DNA from: Candidatus Parvarchaeota archaeon
GTDB taxonomy: Archaea > Micrarchaeota > Micrarchaeia > Anstonellales > VGKX01
Length of the DNA stretch: 8,101 nucleotides
NCBI GenBank assembly: GCA_016866895.1
Contig: VGKX01000041.1
Span: forward strand, 1 to 8,101
Direction: 5' to 3'
This document shows, piece after piece, positions 1 through 6,308 of the stretch (its first letter is position 1; the number at the start of each line of letters is the position of its first letter). Under the pieces are notes generated by a model. The model had not been told where the DNA came from and did no database searches. It was given only the letters and a program-made list of their open reading frames with translations. The position numbers were made by a program, and so were the translations under genes.

Positions 1-2
1 GC

Positions 3-200
3 CTGGACAAAGCTCAAAAATTACTTAAGGATGGCTGGGAGTGCAAGTCAGTGCTTGGCACAGTGCCAAACCTGATAGGGACAATGCAGGCACAGATGGC
101 AATAAACTGCCTGCTTGGAAAGCCGGTTGTGTCGGTCCCGGAATTCCTTATCTTTGATGCAAGTGAAAATGGCTTTTTCAGCATCAAGCGGCTTGGTTGA
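3..200 (+). CDS. ThiF/MoeB/HesA (E1-like) adenylyltransferase, C-terminal fragment
   Basis: The reading frame is open from base 3 to the TGA at 198-200 and encodes the last 65 residues of a protein whose start lies left of the window. The segment reads VLGTVPNLIGTMQAQMAINC, then LLGKP, then a strand like FLIFDA and a final FFSIKRLG. This is the typical end of the ThiF/MoeB/UBA-type Rossmann domain: G-x-(V/I)-x-x-(I/L)-x-G-x-x-Q-A-x-x-A-(I/L)-(K/N)-x-(L/I)-L-G, then a 'LLLFDA...F..IKL' strand pair. Family members adenylate the C-terminal glycine of small sulfur-carrier or ubiquitin-like proteins (MoaD, ThiS, archaeal SAMPs), using ATP. The nucleotide-binding GxGxxG and the zinc CxxC positions, if present, are outside the window, so the exact partner cannot be told. 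The stop comes 43 bases before the PfkB kinase start, on the same strand. The downstream gene seems to have its own promoter. Confidence 0.78.
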   Translation: MDKAQKLLKDGWECKSVLGTVPNLIGTMQAQMAINCLLGKPVVSVPEFLIFDASENGFFSIKRLG

Positions 201-210
201 CTCCCACCAA

Positions 211-220
211 CCTTTTTATT
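211..220 (+). promoter_or_regulatory. TATA-like box upstream of the PfkB kinase
   Basis: The run CCTTTTTATT lies in the 43-base gap after the ThiF-like stop. Its core is about 25-28 bases before the ATG at 244, the spacing at which archaeal transcription would begin at or just before that codon. A leaderless message is therefore likely. It is a weaker match than the TATATA boxes elsewhere in this window, so read-through from the upstream gene is also possible. Confidence 0.45.
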
Positions 221-243
221 CAAGGCAGAATATAGCTTGTGCT

Positions 244-1209
244 ATGGCAGGCTTGGATGTTTTGTGCGTCGGGCACATGCTCTATGATATCCGATGCTAT
301 GTTGGCAGCTTTCCCAAGCCCGATAAGGCATCCATCATTGAGCAGCCAATCCACACTTCTTCCGGCGGCAGTGCTGCAAATGTTGCAATAAACCTTGCAA
401 AGCTTGGAAGGCAAATCGGGATTGCCTGCTCTTTGGGTCTTGACTCGCACGGCAAGCTGTTATTTGAGGACCTTAACAAGTGCGGGGTCGAGGTGGGCGG
501 GGTAAAATTTTTCAAGGGAAAGTCAGGAATGTCAATAGTCCTTGTTGACAGGAATGCCGAAGTTGAAGTCATTGAGTCAGTAGGCGTGTGCGACAACTAC
601 ATTGAAATTTCCGAAGACTACATAAGAAGCTTCAGGCACCTGCATGCAACTGGCACCAATTTTCAGGTAACAAAAGAAGCAATCGGCATGGCTTCCCGCC
701 TTGGCCTTTCAGTCTCATTTGACCCGGGAAGGTCAAAGTCCGCCCTGGGTGAAAAAAAACTTGCGCCACTGCTTTCAAACATTGACCAGTTGCTTGTCAA
801 CAGAAAGGAGCTTGCACTCATCTGCGCGAGTCAAGGCCCATTGACAGCCAATCGGCGCCCTGCTGACATTTCTGAAAAAACCTGCGAGCTAAACGCAAAG
901 CGGCTTGCACTAAAATACGGGATTGACGTGTGCGTAAAGGGCGGCAAGCACCAGATAATTGTTGCAGGCGGCAATGGCTCAAACAAGGGGAAGTTCTTCA
1001 AGTTCAATCCATTCCATGCAAATGTGGTTGACACAATCGGGGCTGGTGATGCTTTTGCGGCAGGCTTTATTGATGCGTATCTTGAAGGGCGAAGCCTTCA
1101 GCAGTGCGCAAAATTTGCCGCCGCCTGCGCTGCCGCCGAAATAACAGTTCCAGGCGCGCACACGGGAATTGACCGGGGGCTTATAATGAAAAAGTTCGGG
1201 CCCTGCTAA
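244..1209 (+). CDS. PfkB-family (ribokinase-like) sugar/nucleoside kinase
   Basis: This encodes a 321-residue cytosolic kinase of the ribokinase/PfkB fold, which transfers the ATP gamma-phosphate to a hydroxymethyl group of a sugar or nucleoside. The first PfkB signature is at residues 41-55 (GGSAANVAINLAKLG), which helps bind the sugar. The second is at 273-285 (DTIGAGDAFAAGF), with the anion-hole GAGD and the catalytic base Asp279. The intermediate NxxE motif (Asn186, Glu189), used for Mg/phosphate, and a VKGG strand near 231-234 are also visible. The length is normal for the family. I chose the ATG at 244 because the domain begins there (MAGLDVLCVGHMLYD) and a TATA-like box sits about 26 bases upstream. 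The frame is open back to an ATG at 115, but that would overlap the ThiF-like gene by 86 bases and add non-homologous sequence. The substrate cannot be assigned: ribokinase, adenosine/cytidine kinase and ADP-dependent-like roles are all possible. It ends 21 bases from the convergent M48 peptidase. Confidence 0.9.
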   Translation: MAGLDVLCVGHMLYDIRCYVGSFPKPDKASIIEQPIHTSSGGSAANVAINLAKLGRQIGIACSLGLDSHGKLLFEDLNKCGVEVGGVKFFKGKSGMSIVLVDRNAEVEVIESVGVCDNYIEISEDYIRSFRHLHATGTNFQVTKEAIGMASRLGLSVSFDPGRSKSALGEKKLAPLLSNIDQLLVNRKELALICASQGPLTANRRPADISEKTCELNAKRLALKYGIDVCVKGGKHQIIVAGGNGSNKGKFFKFNPFHANVVDTIGAGDAFAAGFIDAYLEGRSLQQCAKFAAACAAAEITVPGAHTGIDRGLIMKKFGPC

Positions 1210-1230
1210 TCGGCGCACCCTCGCCTTTAC

Positions 1231-2064
1231 CTATGCCTTAACCTCAATTGCTTCAGGCTTCTTCCTAATCCCTTTTACAAGCCTTTCCAGCCTCTTTTCA
1301 AGCGGAGGGTGGTCACCGCTTGTTGCAAGTGAGGGGAATAGCAAAAACGCCATGTGTTCTATCGACCCACTAGGTATAATTATTGCAGTGTCAGCCATTT
1401 CTTGCAGCTTTGTTAATGCTGAACTCATTGCCTCCGGGCTAGTTTGGGACGCTGCAAATCTGTCGCAGTTATATTCCCTATACCGTTGTAATACAGTCGT
1501 GCCAAGCCAGATTAGTGACATGGCGCCATTTTCAGCTTTCTTTCCGGCTGCAATGGCAAAATTTGACCCGTAAACCGATGTGCAAAAAGTAACCAGCGCG
1601 CTTGCAATTTTTGTAAAAATGATTAGTGGAACCAAAAGAAAGAATGTTTTAATGCCTTCATTCCTTTTCAGATGGGCCATTTCATGGGCCATTATCGCTT
1701 CAACTTCGGACTTACTAAATGTCCCATCACAGTATCGGTTTTCAAGTTCTGTTGGAATCACAATATAATTTCCTGCAAAAGGAAACTGAAACACTCCAAT
1801 TTCATTTTCCTGGCACAAAATCCTTACAGTTTCTGGCATTCTTACATTGGCTTTTTTTGCCATTCTTTCAACTGCTGCCTGTGTCATTTCCTGGCCCCTG
1901 CTTTTTTCACCCCAAACAGTCACCTTAGATTTAATCATGTTAAGAGCAGTTTCCCTGCAAATCCGTCTAGTTGCGCGAATTGGATGCAAAGCTATGTCGA
2001 AAAACGCGTTTTTTCCCCTTTTTGTTTCCCGTATCGAGGAAACGCATTGCTTTAGGGTGCCCAT
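1231..2064 (-). CDS. M48-family (HtpX/Ste24-like) membrane zinc metallopeptidase
   Basis: A 277-residue peptidase. The zinc site is HEMAH at residues 127-131 (two His ligands, catalytic Glu128), and the third ligand is probably Glu207 in the E-x-x-x-D motif EYNCD (207-211). The HPPLEKRLERL segment at 252-262 is the conserved C-terminal M48 element. Membrane segments are seen only after the zinc motif: a strong one at about 141-166 and a weaker one at about 181-202. Classical HtpX also has two N-terminal transmembrane helices. They are absent here; residues 1-60 are basic and soluble-looking. Family members degrade misfolded membrane proteins or process prenylated/short substrates. The ATG at 2064 is supported by a TATA box centred 27 bases upstream, implying a leaderless transcript. 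A T5 tract about 40 bases past the stop, inside the end of the convergent kinase gene, could end transcription. The family call is firm; HtpX orthology is not. Confidence 0.9.
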   Translation of the reverse strand: MGTLKQCVSSIRETKRGKNAFFDIALHPIRATRRICRETALNMIKSKVTVWGEKSRGQEMTQAAVERMAKKANVRMPETVRILCQENEIGVFQFPFAGNYIVIPTELENRYCDGTFSKSEVEAIMAHEMAHLKRNEGIKTFFLLVPLIIFTKIASALVTFCTSVYGSNFAIAAGKKAENGAMSLIWLGTTVLQRYREYNCDRFAASQTSPEAMSSALTKLQEMADTAIIIPSGSIEHMAFLLFPSLATSGDHPPLEKRLERLVKGIRKKPEAIEVKA

Positions 2065-2087
2065 AACTAAATTTAGTGCTTGTTAAG

Positions 2088-2095
2088 TTTATAAA
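2088..2095 (-). promoter_or_regulatory. TATA box of the M48 peptidase gene
   Basis: TTTATAAA (a palindrome, so identical on both strands) lies centred about 27 bases upstream of the peptidase ATG at 2064, on the minus strand. This is the archaeal box A position relative to a start site at the first codon. It lies in a 96-base A/T-rich gap after the beta-like gene, so the peptidase is probably transcribed separately from the oxidoreductase-like cluster. Confidence 0.7.
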
Positions 2096-2142
2096 TGTTA
2101 CTAAAAGTGTAAATATATGAGTTTTCTGCCTAGTTATCCAAC

Positions 2143-2149
2143 AAAAAAA
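2143..2149 (-). terminator. T-run terminator after the beta-like gene
   Basis: Read on the minus strand, a run of seven T follows the beta-like stop codon by about 11 bases. Oligo-T tracts just past a stop are the usual intrinsic termination signal in archaea, with no hairpin needed. The separate TATA box for the next gene, about 50 bases on, fits with transcription ending here. Confidence 0.5.
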
Positions 2150-2160
2150 GTTTTACTTAT

Positions 2161-3864
2161 CTAAAGCTTTTTCCCCTTTCTCCTGTTCAAATCCTCAAGT
2201 GTCGGGGGCTGGCCTTCCTCCTCAACGTAGCCTTCAATCATGCTTGAAACGCTGCTTTCCGGCGTGTCCTCGACAACGTGGTAGGGCCACCTGCGCTGCT
2301 CTTCTTGCCTCTTGAGCTGCGCCTCAAGCTTTTCTTTTGCAAGCTTCCTGCGCTGCTCTTTTTGCTCTTCGGTTTCTTCGGCATGGCTTACCTGGTCAAG
2401 CGGGTGCTGTCCAGCACTGGCAGATTCCGTGCTCCCAGGCCCTGTTTCATCCGCGCCAATCGTCCTTACCTCTCTATCTTCTCCTGCTTCTATTTCCTCA
2501 AGGCCTCCATGGGTGGGGGTTTTTTCCCTTTCTTTTTTCCATTTTTCCGCAGTCCAGGCCATTTCATCTATTGGCTTTTGCCGCCTGTCCTGAGCTGCAT
2601 TGGGTTGCTTTTCCTCGCCATGGACAAAAAGGCCAAATATGCCTTTCATTATGTCTTTTCCGTCTCCTGCTTTTTTTTGCACGTCCTGTGAGGTTTTGGC
2701 GCCAGGTGCCGCAATGCCCCCCTGTGCTTTTTCCCCAACGTGCTTAATCGTGTCAAGCGGATGCTCAAATTCTTCCTCCCCTTTTTCAGCATCCCGCAAG
2801 CCAGGCATTGCTACCCTCTCGCTCTCCCTTTTTTCAAATCCGGCCTTCTGCCGTTTTGCAATGTCCTCGTTTTTCCTGTCCCTGTCTTCAAAATCAAACA
2901 TCTTTTCCGGCTCCGAAGTGAAGCTTATTTCAGTTCCCTTTCCCTGTTTTCCAGGGGCCTCAGATTTTTTTTCTGTAATCTCACCTGGCTTTGTGAATTC
3001 AACTCCGCCAACAGCCTCCTGCAAATATCTGGGGGCGGGGAAATGCCCTGGCATGTGCTGTTCCCACCATCCTGAAAGCATGTGCTCAACTTGCGCCGCC
3101 TGCCTTTCCTTTATTCCGCTGAAAAACTTGGACCCCTTCACAAAATCGGAAAACGGCTCAAACCTTGGCGTGTATGTCACGGAAATGACATCGCCTTTTT
3201 TTTCGTACAGCCTGACAAGGCCGCACTCAACGGCCCCCCTGTACGCATCTATGTCATCATCCTCTTTTTGCGCAGGGCAGCTGACAACTAATATCGAGCC
3301 TGTGCTTTCCATCATTGCAGCCCTGGCCTTGTGCATCATGTCGTTGTCATACGCGCCGCTTGCAACTGCAGTGTATGACGCCTCAAGCCTGTCTGCGGCA
3401 AAAAGGAAAGTGTGCTCAAAGTCAAAGCCAACCTCCTTCTCATCCTCGTCAAGAAATCCCCTGCCTCTCTGGAGCGTGTATTTTTTCGACTGCTCCACGT
3501 AGAACTTCTTTGCAAAATACGGCTCGAAAAGCACTATGACTACCTGCTGGTTTCGCCGGAAGATGCTGTTGAGTGTGAAAGTGCTGATAAAGTGGGCTGC
3601 CCTGTGGTCCACAAAAAGTATGATGCAGTCATTTTGCTTCAGCTCGAAATTTGCCTCCAAAAGGCCCTCCACAAAGGCAAAGGGATTTTCAAATGCGTTT
3701 TGCACGTAGTCGAACCTGACTTTGTCAAAATGCGGCTGCACCTCATGATAAAAGTCTATGTCTATGTCATTGACTATGGTTGCATTGCGCCCCTGCTCCT
3801 TTAGAGCCCTGCCAAATGCGTTGAGGCAGGTCCTCAACACGCTTCTTTTTATGTATGATTCCAT
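2161..3864 (-). CDS. Degenerate PorB-like (2-oxoacid:ferredoxin oxidoreductase beta) protein with long charged tail
   Basis: 567 residues. Residues 9-252 follow PorB, the thiamine-diphosphate (TPP) beta subunit. FENPFAFVEGLLEA (58-71) matches FENAAAVASGIEAA. Residues 98-130 track the 'LSGALERNH...YDNEAYMNTG..S.AT' block. 163-175 (SYTAVASGAYDND) and 190-197 (SILVVSCP) match 'YVATASIAYP.D' and 'SFIHVLSPCP'. 211-221 (AVECGLVRLYE) and 229-248 match the PorB end. The catalytic features are gone: the GDG of the TPP motif is VDH (85-87), and YDNEAYMNT is LFEPYFAKK. Of the four [4Fe-4S] cysteines only Cys13 and Cys196 appear kept; the second Cys of CxxC and the TGC cysteine are missing. Residues 287-567 are a Lys/Glu/Asp/Arg/Gln-rich, probably disordered tail. 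It contains HPLDxxxH twice (368-375, 487-494) and a likely coiled coil at about 496-525. PorB is usually near 300 residues. The gene sits 45 bases after the alpha-like gene. I infer a non-catalytic partner of the alpha/gamma-like proteins. Confidence 0.75.
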   Translation of the reverse strand: MESYIKRSVLRTCLNAFGRALKEQGRNATIVNDIDIDFYHEVQPHFDKVRFDYVQNAFENPFAFVEGLLEANFELKQNDCIILFVDHRAAHFISTFTLNSIFRRNQQVVIVLFEPYFAKKFYVEQSKKYTLQRGRGFLDEDEKEVGFDFEHTFLFAADRLEASYTAVASGAYDNDMMHKARAAMMESTGSILVVSCPAQKEDDDIDAYRGAVECGLVRLYEKKGDVISVTYTPRFEPFSDFVKGSKFFSGIKERQAAQVEHMLSGWWEQHMPGHFPAPRYLQEAVGGVEFTKPGEITEKKSEAPGKQGKGTEISFTSEPEKMFDFEDRDRKNEDIAKRQKAGFEKRESERVAMPGLRDAEKGEEEFEHPLDTIKHVGEKAQGGIAAPGAKTSQDVQKKAGDGKDIMKGIFGLFVHGEEKQPNAAQDRRQKPIDEMAWTAEKWKKEREKTPTHGGLEEIEAGEDREVRTIGADETGPGSTESASAGQHPLDQVSHAEETEEQKEQRRKLAKEKLEAQLKRQEEQRRWPYHVVEDTPESSVSSMIEGYVEEEGQPPTLEDLNRRKGKKL

Positions 3865-3909
3865 TTTTCATCTTCCGCAAGCTTCGCGCGCCTCCTGTCC
3901 GCTTCCAAC

Positions 3910-5028
3910 TTAGTTGCCCTCTATCTGCTCCCTTGTTCTCAGCCCCTTTTCTATTTTCTCAAGCATTATCCGCGCGTGCTTGACATTGAGGTCGGAGCCT
4001 CCGATTCCGCAGACAAACTGGGCAACCACATTGAGGTTCTTGCCGCCCTGCGCCACCTCAAGCAAGTCAAGGTAGACACTCCCCCTTGAGCCAAGCTTCA
4101 GCGCCCTTTCCATTACGCCAACCTTCTTGTTTTCAAGTATTTCGGCCACTTCATAGGGAAATGGCCTGAAGCACTTGAGGCGCACAAGGCCGCTTCTTAT
4201 CCCCAGCTTTCGCTGCCTCTCTGCAGCCTCAAGCGCGTTTCCGTAGAAGCTACCCATGCACACAAGCACCGATTGTGCATCCTCGATCATGTATGTAGAG
4301 TAAAGCCCGTTGCCGTATTCCCTGCCCACAAGGTCGTTCCACTGGTACTCGGCCTGTATTATCCTTTCCTTGACGCTTTGAAGCGCCCCCTCGTAAATCG
4401 TAAGCCTTTTTTCATACTCCTTAGGAGTCGCGCTTTCCATGTTCACGTTTTTCGAGCTGAAGTCAAGAACCGGCCTGATTTTTATGTCTGCAAGGAACTT
4501 GTCATAAACGTCCTGCGGCGCGATGTTTATCTGGGTTGTCTGGTGCGTATGGTAAAAACCGTCAATGAAGACCATCACTGGAACAGATGTGAATGAGGAA
4601 GTCTTGAAGGCCTGTGGCAGGGTGTCGGCAAGCTCCTGCAGCGTTGAGCAAAACAACATCACCCAACCTGTGTTTTCAACCTGGTAGGCGCCCTGGTAGT
4701 CGCAAAGCACGGGTGCGGGGAAAAACGATGAGCGGTTGGCAACAAGAAGCACAACCGGTATGTGGTTGGTTGCAATTGAGGCAAGCTCTGCGTTGCACGA
4801 GGCAAGGTCGGAGCCGTTCATTAGCCCTATGCACCGTGCGCCTTTCATTGCCGCTGCCTTAAGGTAGGTAATCATCTCTGCAGGAACCGAATACATCGAG
4901 CAGTTTTTTTCAAGCCGCGACAAGGTCCCAAGCAGCGGCTCCTGCCTGATGCCAGATATCACTGAAGGCCTGCACTTGAGCACTGTCTCAGCTATTGCGT
5001 CAGGCCCCTCAAGAGTCCTTAAAACCAT
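3910..5028 (-). CDS. PorA-like (2-oxoacid:ferredoxin oxidoreductase alpha) protein, active-site motifs altered
   Basis: 372 residues, the normal PorA length and two-domain plan. Domain I (about 1-165) has LEGPDAIAETVLKCRPSVIS, then IPVVLLVANRS (90-100), NTGW (119-122) and VPVMVFIDGF (149-158), each matching PorA blocks. Domain II (about 230-372) has AQSVLVCMGSFYGNALEAA, then RSGLVRLKCFRPFP (278-291) and VVAQFVCGIGGSDL, the PFOR_II fold. The parts that touch pyruvate and TPP differ. The YPITP motif is replaced around residues 26-31 (GIRQEP), so the substrate threonine is absent. The 'GDHSD...RxTGW' arginine aligns with Glu118 (VENTGW). The TSSQGL loop is NGSDLA (71-76). A glutamate, Glu51 in VPAEM, lies near the TPP-activating Glu, but by eye about two residues out of register. 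The gene begins 4 bases after the gamma-like stop, so the two are co-translated. It is likely a structural or repurposed alpha subunit; a true oxidoreductase for an unusual substrate is less likely. Confidence 0.8.
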   Translation of the reverse strand: MVLRTLEGPDAIAETVLKCRPSVISGIRQEPLLGTLSRLEKNCSMYSVPAEMITYLKAAAMKGARCIGLMNGSDLASCNAELASIATNHIPVVLLVANRSSFFPAPVLCDYQGAYQVENTGWVMLFCSTLQELADTLPQAFKTSSFTSVPVMVFIDGFYHTHQTTQINIAPQDVYDKFLADIKIRPVLDFSSKNVNMESATPKEYEKRLTIYEGALQSVKERIIQAEYQWNDLVGREYGNGLYSTYMIEDAQSVLVCMGSFYGNALEAAERQRKLGIRSGLVRLKCFRPFPYEVAEILENKKVGVMERALKLGSRGSVYLDLLEVAQGGKNLNVVAQFVCGIGGSDLNVKHARIMLEKIEKGLRTREQIEGN

Positions 5029-5031
5029 CTC

Positions 5032-5036
5032 ATCAC
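5032..5036 (-). promoter_or_regulatory. Ribosome binding site for the alpha-like gene, overlapping the gamma stop
   Basis: GTGAT on the minus strand can pair with the AUCAC of the archaeal 16S 3' end. It lies 3 bases before the alpha ATG (5026-5028) and includes the TGA of the gamma-like gene (5033-5035). The arrangement points to translational coupling within one mRNA. Confidence 0.4.
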
Positions 5037-5566
5037 TTGACTGCGCTGTAGCACTCTTCTGCGGCTTTTTTTGCCCCTGCCGTCACACCGGCCGGGAAAA
5101 CCTCTTCAATTGCCCTCCAGATTGACTCAAGGGGCGTCATTGTGGCTACTTTTGCCGCTGCCCCGGCCATTGCCACGCCGGCACTCTCTGATTGCATGAA
5201 CTGCCTTGCAGCCTGCGAAGCATCAACTGTGTAAATGTTTTTCTCGCCGGTTTTAAGCTCAAAGCGCGTCTTTGGCGTGTTGACAATCACTTTTCCCGGC
5301 TCCTCAAGCCCGTCAAGGGTGCTTGGAAGCGAAAGCACCATTTCGTCAAGCACTATTATGCAGTCCGGCTTTGCAATTTTATGGAATTTTTTTATCGCAG
5401 CCTCGTCAATCCTGCAGTAGGCAATTTGCGTGCCGTCGTTTGTGTCAAAGCCGTCAAATGTGAACGAGGAGGAGTATTTCCCCTCATGGAACGCGGCTGC
5501 GGCAATTATCTTGCCGCAGGCTGTTGCCCCCTGGCCAGAGCTTGCGTGAATCCTAATCTCGTACAT
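5033..5566 (-). CDS. PorC-like (2-oxoacid:ferredoxin oxidoreductase gamma) protein
   Basis: 177 residues from the ATG at 5566, a normal length for the gamma subunit. It matches PorC over its whole length: MYEIRIHASSGQG at the start, an AAAFHEGKYSSSF block, RID (52-54), KPDCIIVLDE (66-75), GKVIVNT (91-97), YTVDA (112-116) and a C-terminal PLESIWRAIEEVF helix. The GRGGQG turn is changed to ASSGQG (8-13), and the ERRGAPV block after the FxGF strand is replaced by residues 41-48 (DTNDGTQI). In true PorC the gamma subunit packs on alpha and beta. An ATG three codons upstream (5575) is in frame, but the TATA box at 5587-5595 would then be only about 16 bases away. The second ATG is 25 bases from the box and begins exactly where PorC proteins do. 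This is the first gene of the gamma-alpha-beta cluster. No delta ferredoxin gene follows it, as it does in many por operons. Confidence 0.83.
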   Translation of the reverse strand: MYEIRIHASSGQGATACGKIIAAAAFHEGKYSSSFTFDGFDTNDGTQIAYCRIDEAAIKKFHKIAKPDCIIVLDEMVLSLPSTLDGLEEPGKVIVNTPKTRFELKTGEKNIYTVDASQAARQFMQSESAGVAMAGAAAKVATMTPLESIWRAIEEVFPAGVTAGAKKAAEECYSAVK

Positions 5567-5586
5567 GGAAGGCATTTTGCCGCCAA

Positions 5587-5595
5587 TATATAAAA
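5587..5595 (-). promoter_or_regulatory. TATA box of the gamma-alpha-beta cluster
   Basis: On the minus strand the sequence is TTTTATATA, centred 25 bases upstream of the ATG at 5566, in the 70-base gap after the Yip1-family gene. It is one of the best TATA matches in the window and implies a leaderless transcript covering the three PFOR-like genes. It is also the reason for choosing the second ATG of the gamma-like gene as the start. Confidence 0.7.
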
Positions 5596-5645
5596 CACTA
5601 AGCCTGAATCTGCCTCAGTGCGTGCCTCCTTTAGCCATGCTGCCC

Positions 5646-6293
5646 CTATATGGCCCTTGACAAAACCAGTCCACCGAAAAACACCAGGAAAAGCCCGAGT
5701 AAGGCAATAGGCAGCACCACCACGGCAGCCACTGCCCTGGCTGTTGAAATACCATGCACCTGTTTCATGCCCTGCACGCAGTTGTACAGGGCCAGAAGCG
5801 AAAAGGCCATGCCTACAAGCGGAATCCTGCTGAAAATGAAGTTGCCGGTGTTACTTGTTACAAAAACAAGCATCGTGCTTTCAAAGCCTTCCGTGCCTCC
5901 AAGCCGCTTTATTGCAAGATGGACTATAAACGCAATGAACCAGAAAAGGGCAATTCCCACTCCAAGCCCAATCACAGTTGAAACTATTGCTACAAAAACC
6001 TTCGCCTGCGGCCCTAGGGCTGCAAACCAGTTTGGCCCTGCCCCTATGAATCCTTGCTCATAGCCGACATATGTTATGTATGCATTTATGGGCATTGAAA
6101 GCACAAGGCAGAAAATCATGTACGCAAGCTGCCAAAAATACCTGCCCTCCCCGTGCTGCTGCCTGAAATTCTTTTCAGGGACCAAAAGCAGGTTTTCCCT
6201 GATTTGCAAGAACAGCTTTTTTATCAATCCGGCCCACATCCAATCCAACCATCGGTTTTTGCTGCAGCCGCGCATTACAAGCAGAGCTGTCAT
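5646..6293 (-). CDS. Yip1-family integral membrane protein
   Basis: Up to 215 residues, with hydrophobic segments at about 52-77, 97-128, 140-163 and 178-212 and a basic N-terminal cytosolic stretch (KKLFLQIRENLLLVPEKNF). The pattern after the second segment is characteristic of prokaryotic Yip1-domain proteins: an RLGGTEGF turn (130-137), a core 'IPLVG' (157-161), then VQGMKQVHGISTARA (163-177) leading into the last helix. The molecular role of prokaryotic Yip1 proteins is not established; eukaryotic relatives act in Golgi/ER membrane traffic. The start is uncertain. The ATG at 6293 is 15 bases after the dCTP deaminase-like stop and has no clear ribosome binding site. An ATG at 6239 would give a 197-residue protein beginning MWAGLIKKLF, which is a more typical Yip1 start. 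Either way the gene is probably cotranscribed with the deaminase-like gene. Confidence 0.8.
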   Translation of the reverse strand: MTALLVMRGCSKNRWLDWMWAGLIKKLFLQIRENLLLVPEKNFRQQHGEGRYFWQLAYMIFCLVLSMPINAYITYVGYEQGFIGAGPNWFAALGPQAKVFVAIVSTVIGLGVGIALFWFIAFIVHLAIKRLGGTEGFESTMLVFVTSNTGNFIFSRIPLVGMAFSLLALYNCVQGMKQVHGISTARAVAAVVVLPIALLGLFLVFFGGLVLSRAI

Positions 6294-6308
6294 TTTGTCT
6301 GCGCACTT

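Noticed and set aside
115..243. Upstream in-frame extension of the PfkB kinase to an ATG at 115
   Set aside because: It overlaps the ThiF-like coding region in another frame, adds residues unlike the family, and would cross the likely TATA box at 211-220.
2278..3502. Several plus-strand open frames of up to 300 codons opposite the beta-like gene
   Set aside because: They are antisense reflections of the Lys/Glu-rich minus-strand gene. They read as Ser/Phe/Pro/Leu-rich low-complexity sequence with no family resemblance.
2161..5566. Reading the cluster as an ordinary pyruvate:ferredoxin oxidoreductase (porCAB)
   Set aside because: Fold-level similarity is good, but the TPP, substrate and iron-sulfur motifs needed for that activity are not seen in the expected places and porD is absent. 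The por names were therefore not assigned.
5615..5638. Seven-codon minus-strand frame (MAKGGTH) containing an AAAGGAGG sequence between the Yip1 and gamma-like genes
   Set aside because: Too short to support as a gene. The GGAGG has no start codon at a fitting distance, and the gamma-like gene has its own TATA box downstream.
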